Numbered from the stretch's first letter, positions 49,634 through 59,928 are shown. The stretch is 64,000 nt of DNA from Stomorhina lunata (GCA_933228675.1 OW121741.1:55859310-55923309), one strand, 5' to 3'. The notes: generated by a model not told the origin, from the letters alone. A program made the numbers and translations.

Positions 49634-50977
49634 ATGGCACATGGAAATGTTCCTTTCATTCCAGCTACTCTGGATCCCATTAGGTTTTTAGAGAAATTGC
49701 CTATTTTTTCAGGAAACAAGAAAGACCTTTATACATTCATATCTCTAGTTGATAGAATAAATCCCCTTTTTACACAATATGATGAACCTTCACAAATGCT
49801 TTTTGTTGATTTGATCAAAAGTAGGTTTGACGGTAAAGCTAAGGAAGCAATTGAAATTAATTTTCATGCTCAAAATTGGCCGGAAATTAAGTCCATTTTA
49901 ATTAATTACTTTGGTGAAAATCAGAGCGTAGAACAACTCTACGATAATCTTCGGTCTGTAGTTTTTAAAACAAACGTGATAGACTTCTACAATGAAATAA
50001 AGGACAAGCTGAGAAGTTTGAATAACAAAACAGTGACGGACTTAGGATTAAACGTCAACAGTGAACAAATTGCTAGGAATAATATGAGGACTGCTCTGAA
50101 TATCTTTAGAGAAAAAATACCCGAACCGATGAAAACCATATTAGCATGTAGGAATCCGGAAACACTTGAGGAAGCTGTGAATATTCTTTTCACGTCAGGA
50201 TACGCTAATTATGGAAACATCGAGAAAAACGGTAACTTTGGTAATAGGACTAGCAATAACAATAACAGAAATTTTAAGGGCGTCTCAAATAATGGAAATA
50301 TTCAATCACGTCCGAGTGTAAGTTTCAATAGGAATGGAACCGGGTATGAAAATAATTTGAATAACAACCACTTTAAAAGATCCTATTATAACAATGGCTA
50401 TCAACAGAATAGTAACAACAACAACGATAACCGAAGTAATTTAAATTTTAATCAAAACAATAGCTTTAGCAACAATCCCCGTAATGTTAGCAATCAAAAC
50501 TATAGCCGAAATTTTCAAAATCAGAATCGTAATTCTGTTTGTAGACAACCTATTCCAGAACCAATGGATATTAATGTTATTCGAAACTTGAATACACCAA
50601 ATAATTTCCAAGATATGGCTATATTTCAGAATAGTAATTCTTTTTATGGACCACCTATTCCAGAACCAATGGATATTAATGTAATTCGAAATTTCAATAC
50701 CCCAAATAATTTCCAAGAAATGGCTATATCTCAGAATGTATCATATCCTAATGCCACAAACTATATTCCGAACCCTTCTAACCAAAATTCTTATTTTAAC
50801 GCTTCTTCATCTGAATTTACCGATAATATGACTCAAACTCGTTCTTCCAAAATATATCCATACCAATCAAATCAGAGACACAATTCAAATCTAATTAATA
50901 GCTCTCACCATCTGGCTCAAAATAACGTACCACAAAATTTTCCTTTTCCGGCCTCTCCAGAGAATTACCATATATAA
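49634..50977 (+). CDS. gag: Gag polyprotein of the gypsy element
   Basis: 447 residues. The capsid-like region is about 14-190 (PIRFLEKLPIFSGNKKDL, then FVDLIKSRFDGKAKEAI), matching the Ty3/gypsy retrotransposon Gag fold. From 191 to 300 the protein is Asn-rich and basic, a likely RNA-binding tail. No CCHC zinc knuckle exists; the only C-terminal Cys is 303. Two copies of a 29-residue block beginning PIPEPMDINVIRN lie 35 residues apart (306 and 341), the result of a 105-bp duplication. The PEPMD word is common after the nucleocapsid in the 17.6-type group. The start is the first ATG after the long leader. The stop overlaps the pol frame by 52 bases. Confidence 0.9.
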   Translation: MAHGNVPFIPATLDPIRFLEKLPIFSGNKKDLYTFISLVDRINPLFTQYDEPSQMLFVDLIKSRFDGKAKEAIEINFHAQNWPEIKSILINYFGENQSVEQLYDNLRSVVFKTNVIDFYNEIKDKLRSLNNKTVTDLGLNVNSEQIARNNMRTALNIFREKIPEPMKTILACRNPETLEEAVNILFTSGYANYGNIEKNGNFGNRTSNNNNRNFKGVSNNGNIQSRPSVSFNRNGTGYENNLNNNHFKRSYYNNGYQQNSNNNNDNRSNLNFNQNNSFSNNPRNVSNQNYSRNFQNQNRNSVCRQPIPEPMDINVIRNLNTPNNFQDMAIFQNSNSFYGPPIPEPMDINVIRNFNTPNNFQEMAISQNVSYPNATNYIPNPSNQNSYFNASSSEFTDNMTQTRSSKIYPYQSNQRHNSNLINSSHHLAQNNVPQNFPFPASPENYHI

Positions 50978-53900
50978 TATTAAAAAATAAACTCAAATTT
51001 ATAGTAGATACTGGAGCAACAAATTCTATTGTAAATCCAGGCTTATGCAATCCTAAGTGGAAAATTGATTCTGCCATGATAACATTAAAAACATTGCAAA
51101 ATGAAATAGTTTCTAACACAATTTACAAAGTTCCTATGTTTTCTGAACTGGGTGATATAGACGAAAAAATTTTACTAATAGAATGCAAATTTCATGAAGA
51201 CTATGATGGAATTATAGGCAATGACATCCTACGTACGTATAGAGCCGTGATCGATTATAATAATAACCAATTAAAAATAAATAACAAAATTGTTCCACTT
51301 TTGTATCCGAAATTTCAAAAAGTTAAGTTAATTACCAGCGTTGAATGTGGACTAATTCATGTCCTAAAACAGCACAATGATATAGGCGAAACTATCGTTA
51401 ATGAAGGTATTTATGATGCTCAAAATTTTAAAATTGAAATAGATACTGTTGCTAAATGTCCAAACGTTATACACCTTAATGAAAATAATTCGTGGCCAGT
51501 CACTCCCGATAATTATCATTTAGTTGACGATAATCCACTTTACGAAAATAATATTGAAACCTCTCTTTTTGAAAAAATTAGAATGGATCATTTAAACTCA
51601 GAGGAAAAATTAAATCTTAAATCTATTTTAAATGACTTTAGTGAATTGTTTTATGAAACAAATTCTAATTTGACCTTTACAAACGCCATCAAGCATAGGA
51701 TAATTACTAAAGATGAAATCCCAGTATTTTCAAGGAACTATAGGTACCCCTACATACACAAAGATGAAGTTAAAAGACAAATTAGAGAAATGCTAGATAG
51801 TGGAATCATAAGGCCTTCCAAATCAGCGTACTCAGCTCCTATATGGATAGTTCCCAAAAAAGATGATGCTAGTGGGTTAAAAAAGTGGCGATTAGTTGTT
51901 GACTATAGGAAGCTCAATGAAAAGACAGTAGACGATCGATTCCCTATCCCAAACATTGAAGAAATTTTAGACAAGTTAGGTAGGTGTATGTATTTTACCA
52001 CATTGGATTTGGCTAAAGGATTTCACCAGGTTGAAATCGACGAACGCGATATCCACAAGACGGCATTTTCAGTAGAAGGAGGTCATTACGAATTTGTTAG
52101 AATGCCCTTCGGACTGAAGACGGCACCAGCCACATTCCAACGGCTAATGAATGACATTCTTGGAGATGTAGTGAATAAAAATTGTTTGGTATATCTAGAC
52201 GACATAATCATTTATTCTACCTCCATTCAGGAACACATGAATGCATTACGGCTTGTATTTGAAAGATTGAAAACAGCAAACTTAAAAATCCAAATCGATA
52301 AATGTGAATTTTTTAAAAGAGAGACAGAATTTTTAGGTCACGTGGTGACACAAAGCGGTATAAAACCGAATCCGAAAAAAGTGGAATGTGTAGTAAACTA
52401 TCCATTACCGAAAACACAAAAGCAAATAAAGCAATTCCTGGGGCTAAGTGGGTACTATCGCAAATTTATGAAAGATTATTCAAAAATCGCCAGACCAATG
52501 ACAAGGTATTTGAAAAAAGATAGTAAGGTTGATATAAATGATCCGGCTTACATAGAAAGTTTTAGAACTCTTAAGATGCTTCTGACCAATGACCCAATTC
52601 TTGCTTATCCCAATTTCAATAAACAGTTTGTCCTAAACACTGATGCTAGTAATTTTGCATTGGGTGCTGTACTATCGCAGGACAACCATCCAATTTGTTA
52701 TGCGAGTAGAACGCTCAATCAACACGAAACCAATTACAGCACAGTAGAAAAGGAGTTGCTAGCTGTGGTATGGGCCGTAACATATTTTCGCCCATATCTG
52801 TTTGGAAGAAAGTTCATTATACAAACAGATCATCAACCCTTACAGTGGCTCTGTTCAATTAAAGAGCCGAATTCAAAATTAATAAGGTGGAGACTGAAAT
52901 TAGAGGAGTACGATTACGAAATAGTATACAAGCGCGGTATAAATAATGGGAATGCTGACGCATTGTCTCGAATTGGACCCCAGATAAATTTAATTCAACC
53001 ACCATGCTCAAACATAATATCAATAAGCGATGCTCCACTTAACGTGTACAGGAACCAAATAGTCATCGAAAGGTCAAATTCTCCAACTTTAAAGATAGTG
53101 AATAAAGAAATTTTTAAAAATAATAGGAAAATAATATCTGCAAGAAATTTTGATGAAACCGACATGATTAGTATTATAAAAAATTATTTTCGTCCAACAA
53201 GAGTTAATGCGATTTTTATTCAGGATACTGATATTTTTGAACTTTTTAGAGATACTGTAGAAAAATATTTTTCAGAAAATTCACTGTTAAAAATAGCAAA
53301 GTGCAGCAATTGTATTGAAGATATTGTAGATGAAAATGAACTTTACGACTATATTAAAAATGAACATCAGAAAAATAACCATCGTGGGATAAATGAAAAT
53401 TTTGAGCAACTCAGGACGAAAATATACCACCCAAATCTAAAATTACGCATTCAGCAATATATTAATAATTGTAATATTTGCAACATTGAAAAATACGACC
53501 GCAATCCAATTAAATTAAATTTTAAAATAACAGAAACTCCAGATAGGCCAAAGCAAATAGTACACATCGACGTATTTTATAGTTTAGAAAAGACATTATT
53601 TTTAACAATAATAGACAAATTTTCTAAATTTGCTCAAGCGATTAGAATTCAGAACAGGTCTTGGGTAGAATTTAAAAGGGCTCTTGTTCAATACATTAGT
53701 ATCGTAGGTCATATTGATAAAATCATAACTGACAATGAGTTAGGATTTAAGGCATTACCATTAATAGAATTTCTAAGGCAAAGACAAATTGAAATACATT
53801 ACACCTCAAACAACAATCATACATCTAATTCTGACGTGGAACGTCTCCATAATACTATTAACGAACATATTCGTCTACTCAGACATGATCCTGAAAGAGA

Positions 53901-54258
53901 TAGTGACACAGTTGAGGAGAAAATGTATAAGGTTATTACATTTTATAATAATACAGTACACTCTACTATAGGGTGCAAACCTATCGACTTTCAAAATGGT
54001 ATCATAAGAACCGAGGACTATCCGAAAATCAAAGAAAGAATACTCAAATTAAAACAAAAATCAATATCAAATCTAAACAAAAGCCGCGAGGAATGTGAAA
54101 TTCAAACTGGTCCTGTTTATCTAAGGTGTGAAAGAGGTGGGAAAAATCATGCAAAATTTCGAAAAATTAACGTAACTAGATTTGATAATGACCACGTAAT
54201 AACGCAAACAGGTCATAAATACTATAAGTCTCATATAAAAAGAAAGAAAAAGTGCTAG
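50926..54258 (+). CDS. pol: Pol polyprotein: protease, reverse transcriptase, RNase H, integrase
   Basis: The frame is open from 50926. The first ATG (51076) lies after the protease active site, so Pol is most likely made by -1 frameshift from gag, not by its own start. The protease DTGA is at 51007-51018. Numbering from the 51076 Met: RT with FTTLDLAKGFHQ and the active-site YLDD at 373-376; RNase H with TDAS (Asp 523), YSTVEKELLA and TDHQPL; integrase zinc domain H764, H769, C799, C802; and integrase catalytic D832, D886 and E922, with exactly 35 residues between the last two. A GPVYLR block at the C-terminus is the integrase tail. All catalytic residues are present and the frame has no breaks, so the copy could be active. 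The HTSNSDVERLHNT signature fits the insect gypsy group. Confidence 0.95.
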   Translation, partial: RTTKFSFSGLSRELPYIILKNKLKFIVDTGATNSIVNPGLCNPKWKIDSAMITLKTLQNEIVSNTIYKVPMFSELGDIDEKILLIECKFHEDYDGIIGNDILRTYRAVIDYNNNQLKINNKIVPLLYPKFQKVKLITSVECGLIHVLKQHNDIGETIVNEGIYDAQNFKIEIDTVAKCPNVIHLNENNSWPVTPDNYHLVDDNPLYENNIETSLFEKIRMDHLNSEEKLNLKSILNDFSELFYETNSNLTFTNAIKHRIITKDEIPVFSRNYRYPYIHKDEVKRQIREMLDSGIIRPSKSAYSAPIWIVPKKDDASGLKKWRLVVDYRKLNEKTVDDRFPIPNIEEILDKLGRCMYFTTLDLAKGFHQVEIDERDIHKTAFSVEGGHYEFVRMPFGLKTAPATFQRLMNDILGDVVNKNCLVYLDDIIIYSTSIQEHMNALRLVFERLKTANLKIQIDKCEFFKRETEFLGHVVTQSGIKPNPKKVECVVNYPLPKTQKQIKQFLGLSGYYRKFMKDYSKIARPMTRYLKKDSKVDINDPAYIESFRTLKMLLTNDPILAYPNFNKQFVLNTDASNFALGAVLSQDNHPICYASRTLNQHETNYSTVEKELLAVVWAVTYFRPYLFGRKFIIQTDHQPLQWLCSIKEPNSKLIRWRLKLEEYDYEIVYKRGINNGNADALSRIGPQINLIQPPCSNIISISDAPLNVYRNQIVIERSNSPTLKIVNKEIFKNNRKIISARNFDETDMISIIKNYFRPTRVNAIFIQDTDIFELFRDTVEKYFSENSLLKIAKCSNCIEDIVDENELYDYIKNEHQKNNHRGINENFEQLRTKIYHPNLKLRIQQYINNCNICNIEKYDRNPIKLNFKITETPDRPKQIVHIDVFYSLEKTLFLTIIDKFSKFAQAIRIQNRSWVEFKRALVQYISIVGHIDKIITDNELGFKALPLIEFLRQRQIEIHYTSNNNHTSNSDVERLHNTINEHIRLLRHDPERDSDTVEEKMYKVITFYNNTVHSTIGCKPIDFQNGIIRTEDYPKIKERILKLKQKSISNLNKSREECEIQTGPVYLRCERGGKNHAKFRKINVTRFDNDHVITQTGHKYYKSHIKRKKKC
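50935..50941 (+). promoter_or_regulatory. -1 frameshift slippery heptamer A AAT TTT
   Basis: In the gag frame the codons are AAT (50936-50938) and TTT (50939-50941), preceded by A, which fits X XXY YYZ exactly. A -1 slip enters the pol frame, which is open from 50926. The site is 3 codons inside the 52-base overlap and upstream of the gag stop. No strong pseudoknot is obvious just downstream, only a short CTCT/AGAG pairing. Confidence 0.6.
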
Positions 54259-54607
54259 TGAGAAATTTTGGAATGTTTATAATCAATAATTTTTATATGT
54301 TTAAAATATTCAATTCGTTTTTTCAAAAATTATACATATTTAGAAATATAAAAAATTACAATTGTATTCTTAAAACAAAACAAATACATTTTACAAAAAA
54401 CATATATGTAAAGATGTATTTATTGTCGATCATATTAAATAATAATAAGTTTGTTATTTGAAATATTAAATATCAATTTTAGGATAATAATGAAAATAAT
54501 AAGAAAATGAATTTTTTTTGTTTGTATAAATTTTCTATCAAAATAAACTCTAGAAAATAATATTTATATCAAAAGTATGTATGTTTCCTCGGAGCGTCAA
54601 TCAAACG
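54259..54607 (+). other. Pol-to-LTR spacer, no env
   Basis: Only about 350 AT-rich bases lie between the pol stop and the purine tract. A 69-residue frame overlapping the pol end (54252-54461) is Phe/Ile-rich but lacks a signal peptide with cleavage site, a furin site and a fusion-like segment, so it is not an envelope gene. Env-carrying relatives have a gene of over 1 kb here. Confidence 0.7.
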
Positions 54608-54614
54608 ATGGGGG
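54608..54614 (+). promoter_or_regulatory. Polypurine tract
   Basis: The purines of GATGGGGG directly precede the 3' LTR, the position from which plus-strand DNA synthesis is primed. It is short and interrupted by one T. Confidence 0.6.
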
Positions 54615-55624
54615 AGTTACATATATGACTATATTTACACAAGAATATACAACATATGTTTATAACCAAATTGTAACATAGAATGAATACCCCAACTATA
54701 GCAAATATATATCTTATTTAACATGTAAAAATAATATATTTATAACAAACAAATATTTATGAATTCCTGATATAATTGATCTCTGTATCTCACGATGTGT
54801 CGATACATAGTTGTTGTCTATCATTTCTTTTGTTTTCGAGTAGCACTTTGTTGTCAAGTAGCACTCTGTTGTCAAGCACCCACCATAAATAACTCTCCAG
54901 CATTAACAATCTTTCATACTTTTCTACATACACTCGATTTGTATGTAGAACAAGTATCCAAATTCTTAATGCCCAGATTTTTGATTTGGCATTACTACAA
55001 GTGTTTGTTACTAAGCATGCACAATCATGTTTCTTTCTTCTATACCCATAAGCTGTATAAAAGACAAGAATTCACAATTCTGCATGCCCAATATTACAGG
55101 TTTTTATGGTTGTTACCAAGTAAAAGCTTTTGATTCTGTTAGAAGTCTTGATTAAATATATTATGATTTTGAAGGTTTCGAGTCAGTTTCAGAAAAATTG
55201 CGAACATAAGAACATCAAATTTAAACCGAATATTTAAAATCAAATCCTTGTCCGAACATTTGAAAATAAAAATATTAAAAAGGATATAGAAAGGACATAA
55301 AGTGAAAATTTGTGTCAGGACATTTTTAAATTATAAAAATATCCTTGTGAACTTTAACTTATAAAAAAATATTTAATTGTAATTGTAAAATTGTAAAACC
55401 ATTGTAAAAATTATTTATAATTATTAAAAGGATAAAAATATCCTAGCGAAGTTTAAATTAATTTAAAACATTAATATTTAATTAAAATATGATAAATAAA
55501 TATGATAATAAATATATAATTAAATTTGTATTTAAATAAATAAAATAAAATCAGGATAATTGAAAACAAAATAAGAAAATTCTTTTGAGTTTCATTTAAA
55601 TAAAAGGAATCGAACAACAAAACT
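54615..55624 (+). repeat. 3' LTR
   Basis: 1,010 bp, no difference seen from the 5' LTR by eye. It ends CAACAAAACT. Several AATAAA-like words lie in its last third and could serve for polyadenylation. Confidence 0.95.
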
Positions 55625-55630
55625 GCTAAC
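55625..55630 (+). repeat. Target-site duplication, right (GCTAAC)
   Basis: Matches 47795-47800 on the other side of the gypsy element. Confidence 0.85.
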
Positions 55631-55958
55631 AACCCTGAAAATTACCGCCCAATAGCAATTTGTTCTCCACTCTCCAAAGTTATGGAGAGTGTGGTAAATC
55701 ACCATCTTGTTAAATATATTGAATCTAACAACCTACTAAGCGACCGCCAGTATGGATTTCGCAGGGGACGCTCTACGGGAGACCTTCCTATCGGAAAAAT
55801 GGCGAAAGTAAAATTGTGGCTCTGAATATTTCCAACGCTTGCTTTTGGTGTCGGTAATAACTTTTCTCGATTTATATTGAGCTTCCTCAGAGATCGCACT
55901 ATACGAGTCGTTATAGATGGGACCTCATCAAACGAGTTCAAGATTCATTTGTGATGGT
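55625..55958 (+). pseudogene. Jockey-like non-LTR RT remnant, right part
   Basis: Continues the interrupted gene with NPENYRPIAICSPLSKVMES (from 55631), then LLSDRQYGFRRGRSTGDL. After small deletions and a frame change comes GESKIVALNIS (the motif-A region, with the catalytic Asp replaced by Asn), and then FILSFLRDRTIRVVIDGTSS (from about 55866). The catalytic FADD/YADD part and everything beyond are missing. The QYGFR.GRSTGDL wording is typical of jockey/I-like insect elements. The loss of the motif-A Asp and the deletions make it a dead fragment. Confidence 0.8.
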
Positions 55959-57888
55959 CGTTTTAACCACCTCCAAATTTTTTTTTGTTTTCACCAAAAA
56001 ATTAACAACTGTGGTGTTTAAAGTTTTTATATATGGTCTTTTTTTTTTGTATCAAAATTATAATGTTTTATAATGAATATTAGACCACGTCATATTATTT
56101 ACTATTTTGATTATGTTTTTGATTCTTTTCATCACACATCTTCGTGAACCAGGGTTGTGTTTGCAAAATTATCTAACAACATAACAATGATGATGATGAT
56201 GATGATAAGGCGCATGTCTTGACCAAACTTAATTAGGAGATTTTTGGCATAGTTTTTAGGAATGTTCAGGTTCATAAAAATGTTTTTAATCTTTTTAAAT
56301 TTTATCGTTGAACTTTGTCCGCTTGTCCGAACTTTTGTCAGTCAGTTTGATCGTCTGTCTGTCCATAATTATAAATAAAGTTCCTTTGGTTCAGATTAAA
56401 AAAAAGGAGTGTCGTAAAGATCATCCTGTGGATTCTGTTAGTGGCAAATTCAAAATTATATTTTGTTTTGACATTTCTATGATTTTTTATAATTCTATTA
56501 CAATTACTGCAGATATTCAATAATAAAGTAAAAATGCCAAGCTTATGACGCTTCTAAAAAGACCACGTTACTATATCATCCATTAAATTGAAAACCACAT
56601 CACATCCTTAAATTAGTCGAAAGGATTAAAAAAGAGGTAACATAAGAATATTTTTTTTAAGAAAAAGAAAACACTAAAATTTATTTCTTTTGATATTTGA
56701 ATTAACTTGTGACTTAACTAGTATCTAGTAAATGTTTCCAATTAGTCAGCAATCATTAGTTCATAATAAAAATAACCTTTGAGTTTTCCCAAAAGGCTCA
56801 ATTTGAAAACTTGCCACGGATGATATTGGGACCCTGGATCCCAGATCCATTCCTTTCGTGGTTATCCCAGCCTAGGTGAGGTTTTCCGAAACCCCTAAAG
56901 AATAAATTATGCCAAATATAAAGAGAAGTCCCATAGATAAAGTCTGGAGAGGAGAGTGCATATTCAAAATATATAAAAACATCATCATCATTATCAACAT
57001 GCAAATCATCACACGCACCAACATCATCTAAATTATAAACCAACTTGTGAAACAAAATCAAAGAATTATTTATTATTTTATCACCCAGTGATTCACAATT
57101 TTTTATAAAATAATGTGCTCGTCGCAAAGTATGAAAACTTAAATTCGTTTGTTTTGTAATTCAAGCCATACTTTAACTATAATAGTCAAAAATTGTCAAA
57201 ATTTGATAATAATCTTCAATAAGATCCTAATGTAATGTATATAAAAATCCAAAAGAATATACAAATGGAATGTAAAAATTTCTAACATCAAGAAAAACGT
57301 GCTACCTAAATAAATGTTGGAAATATCAAAATTGGACCATAATTTCAGCAAATATATAAAAAAAATTCAAAAAGTGATTATAAAAAAAAACTCATTTTTA
57401 GTCAAATGTTAAAAAAAAATTTTTGTAGCTTCATGAATTTTAATGGAAATCAGCTATTTATATTAGAAGTTTTAAATTTAAAAACGTAAAATCTATACTT
57501 AAATCTAGTTAAAAAAATAAAATAAAAAATAAAAGAAAAAAGTAAACTACCACTAATTTTTGTTAACTAAGCATAAATCAAATTCTTAAATTACAATAGG
57601 AAAACCGAAAAACTTCAAAAGATTTGTAAAAGATACTTTTGTTTTCTGAAATCGTAAAAAAGAAGAAATAAAAAAAAGCAAAGCAAACAAGATGACAAAA
57701 ATATAAAGAGATATATGCATTAATACAAGAAATCTTTTTCAAGCAACCTATAGAAACCTGATCTTTTTGATATAAAATATTACTTGATATACAAATCTAT
57801 ATTTTTTCACATTTTTCCATGAATATTTACATTTTTTTTTATCAATTATCCACTATTTTTGATTATAATTTTTTTTTTTTAATTCTAT
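55959..57888. other. AT-rich stretch without recognisable genes
   Basis: It contains a short (ATG)n run (56187-56206), a GTCTGTCTGTCC word near 56355 typical of fly dispersed repeats, and a 109-residue minus-strand frame at 56798-57127 without known motifs. Nothing here can be called a gene with confidence. Confidence 0.5.
56187..56206. repeat. (ATG)n microsatellite
   Basis: About six to seven tandem ATG triplets. Confidence 0.9.
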
Positions 57889-57968
57889 TATGGCCACGTT
57901 CCATAATACAAGCAAGTTCTTGACGATTGAGTTGATTCTCGACGATTTCGTAAGAAATTGAGTTTCTA
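57889..57968 (-). repeat. Dispersed repeat A, right copy, first piece
   Basis: Reverse complement of the left copy from GGCCATA to about 44393, including CTTGACGATTGAGTTGATTC. It is cut at TTCTA, where the TIR element begins. The left copy is continuous across this point. Confidence 0.8.
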
Positions 57969-59713
57969 TAAGTAGCAATATATCAAAAACGGCTTTTTGC
58001 GAAAAAGAACTTTTTTATTGTAGAAAATGAATCTCTGGAATTATAAAAATAATGTTTATTTTACAACTTTTTTGTTTCTAAATCCTGTTAAAAGATGGCG
58101 CTAATTTCAGGTTACATATGAAAATCGCATTTTTAATAATTAAAAGTTAAAAATTTGGTTTGACAATGTTCCGCGACTTTGTTCAGGAGTATTTGGTCTA
58201 ACTTTTTTCTGAATGTACCAACATCGAAAAAGATCCAAATAATATGTATTTGATACATTTGTAAGAAACATGTCAATACCGCCGCCTTGCGGCAATCTTT
58301 TGTAGCATTTTTAAAAACACAAAAATAGATGCTTTCAAAAGCTATCAAAAGAGATATCTGCGATGAAATTCCGACAAAAAATAAGAATTCTAGGGGCAGA
58401 AGTAGTTAACAGTATACCAATTCTGATACTTTTTTGAACGATTGTTTTAAAATTTTGTGTAAAATTTAGTCACTGTTTACAATATTAGAAGTAAAAATAA
58501 TGTTTTTGTAATAAGAAGGGGTATGGCTTAAATTCCATATAAAAGTGAAAGTTTTAAACTTTTCTTTAACTTCAGCATCCATATGCAAAAATCTTGTTAG
58601 CCAGATTTTTTTATCGCGAAATTGGTTAGTTTCTCAATATGTTAATTTGTTTTTTAAGTCCATTTCATTTTCCATCTCTACTTTTAAAAAATATAATCGC
58701 TGTAAATCGGTGAGGTATTAAATACATTTTTTTGGTCGGAATTGTTTTTGGTGGCAAGTTTCCATGTTACTAAATATTTAATTTTTAGATTCCTAGAACA
58801 CAAAATGATCAGAAGCCACTGTTGTCTTGTTACATTTTACATATTTAAGAGATTCAATGTAGGCTGTATACACACTTTAAGATGTAGAAGAAAATCAATG
58901 GTCGCGATTTAATCGCGTATTATTTTTGCTTCACTGTAGGCCTCAGGATATATGTTCGTGAATTTGAGCAATATACCTTTAAGTACCACATTGCTATCAT
59001 ACATCAATGTGTCTTTCGAAGGTGAACAAGTGAAAAATGACACAAATAGGCTTGCTTGTTTTTTAAATGGCACAAAAATGGCTATATATTTTTCTCGCAA
59101 AATTTGCACACATATTAAGAACATGTTTATCTAAAATTTTGATATGGCGCTTCTCGATGCGTTTGTTAGTTAATGAGTTATAGGAAGACAAATATTAAAA
59201 ATGCAGAATTTTGACCCTTTTTTCATTTTTTTTGTTAGTTTTTCTCAATTTGTCGAAGAACCAAACATTTAATCGGGAAGCGCCATATCAAATTTTTAGA
59301 TATCGATAGTAGCTATCTGTACGTAAAATTTGGTCTCAAAATCTTTATCCGCTTTTGTGCCATTTTAAATGCAAATTTTATACTTTTTTCACTCCTGCAT
59401 TATCTTTTATACATATCTTTTCTCTAAGTGTACTGATGTTTTTTTTATGGTGATGAAATCTTTTACACTTATCTAACTATACAAATTTAAAAAAGTATAA
59501 TTTATGACCTATTAAGAAAGTTACAGCGCAAAATTTGCCTCTAGTTTAAAAGCCAAAATTATAGAAAACACCCTGTATTTCAGGAACCAAAATAGCTTGG
59601 GCCATTTTATGTAGCACCAAGGATAGCTAAATATGTGTCTGAAAAAATGTATATAAATTCATGTGATTATCTTGAAATTTAAAAACCTACTTATTTTGAT
59701 ATATTGCTATCTA
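57969..59713. mobile_element. Non-autonomous TIR DNA transposon, 1,745 bp
   Basis: It begins TAAGTAGCAATATATC and ends with the complement of TAGATAGCAATATATC, so the ~20-bp terminal inverted repeats differ at two bases. TA lies on both sides (57967-57968 and 59714-59715), as for Tc1/mariner-type target duplications. The uninterrupted left copy of repeat A gives the empty site, so the boundaries come from comparison, not from the repeats alone. No transposase frame exists; small open frames inside (60-71 residues) have no motif. It is probably moved in trans by a related transposase. Confidence 0.75.
59131..59299. repeat. Internal inverted repeat of the TIR element
   Basis: Arms 59131-59155 and 59275-59299 pair with about two or three mismatches around the core GATATGGCGCTT, with a ~119-base loop. 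Confidence 0.7.
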
Positions 59714-59928
59714 TAAGGCACTCGTCTAGCTTACGTTATGTTACGTTGTGCTTTTTCTCTTTTTAAAATGTTTGGTTGCCAATATATCTCAATATGAAAG
59801 CCTTTCTATTTTTTTTTTTTTTTCAAATAAAATTTTTAAATCAAAATGAAAACGGAAACTCTTTATTTTATTTGTCAACAAAAATTACTCAAAATATAAT
59901 TAAATTATTTTTTCAAAATATTTTGTAA
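59714..59928 (-). repeat. Dispersed repeat A, right copy, second piece
   Basis: Continues the reverse complement of the left copy (44185 to about 44393), with GTTACGTTGTGCTTTTTCTC and GTTTGGTTGCCAATATATC. Together with 57889-57968 it makes a full-length copy inverted relative to 44185-44472. Confidence 0.8.

Larger units (their letters stand above)
47801..55624 (+). mobile_element. Complete Ty3/gypsy LTR retrotransposon, 7.8 kb
   Basis: Two LTRs of the same length (1,010 bp) and apparently identical sequence flank a tRNA-Ser primer site, gag, pol and a purine tract, in that order. LTR ends are AGTT...AACT, a short inverted terminus as in the 17.6/297 group of insect gypsy elements. Identical LTRs, open gag and pol frames, and a perfect target duplication indicate recent insertion and possibly a still active copy. 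Only 348 bases separate pol from the purine tract, so there is no room for an env gene. It is inserted inside a jockey-like RT remnant, nested in the same orientation. Confidence 0.95.

Noticed and set aside
54252..54461. 69-residue frame after pol, considered as env remnant
   Set aside because: Too short, with no cleavage site or fusion-like segment. Phe/Ile bias matches AT-rich spacer.
56798..57127. 109-residue minus-strand frame
   Set aside because: No motif, no splice or promoter context that I can see, and it sits in decayed intergenic DNA. A protein search could change this.
58133..59134. Small frames of 60-71 residues inside the TIR element
   Set aside because: No transposase motif (no DDE/DDD spacing, no helix-turn-helix), and overlapping frames on both strands suggest chance.
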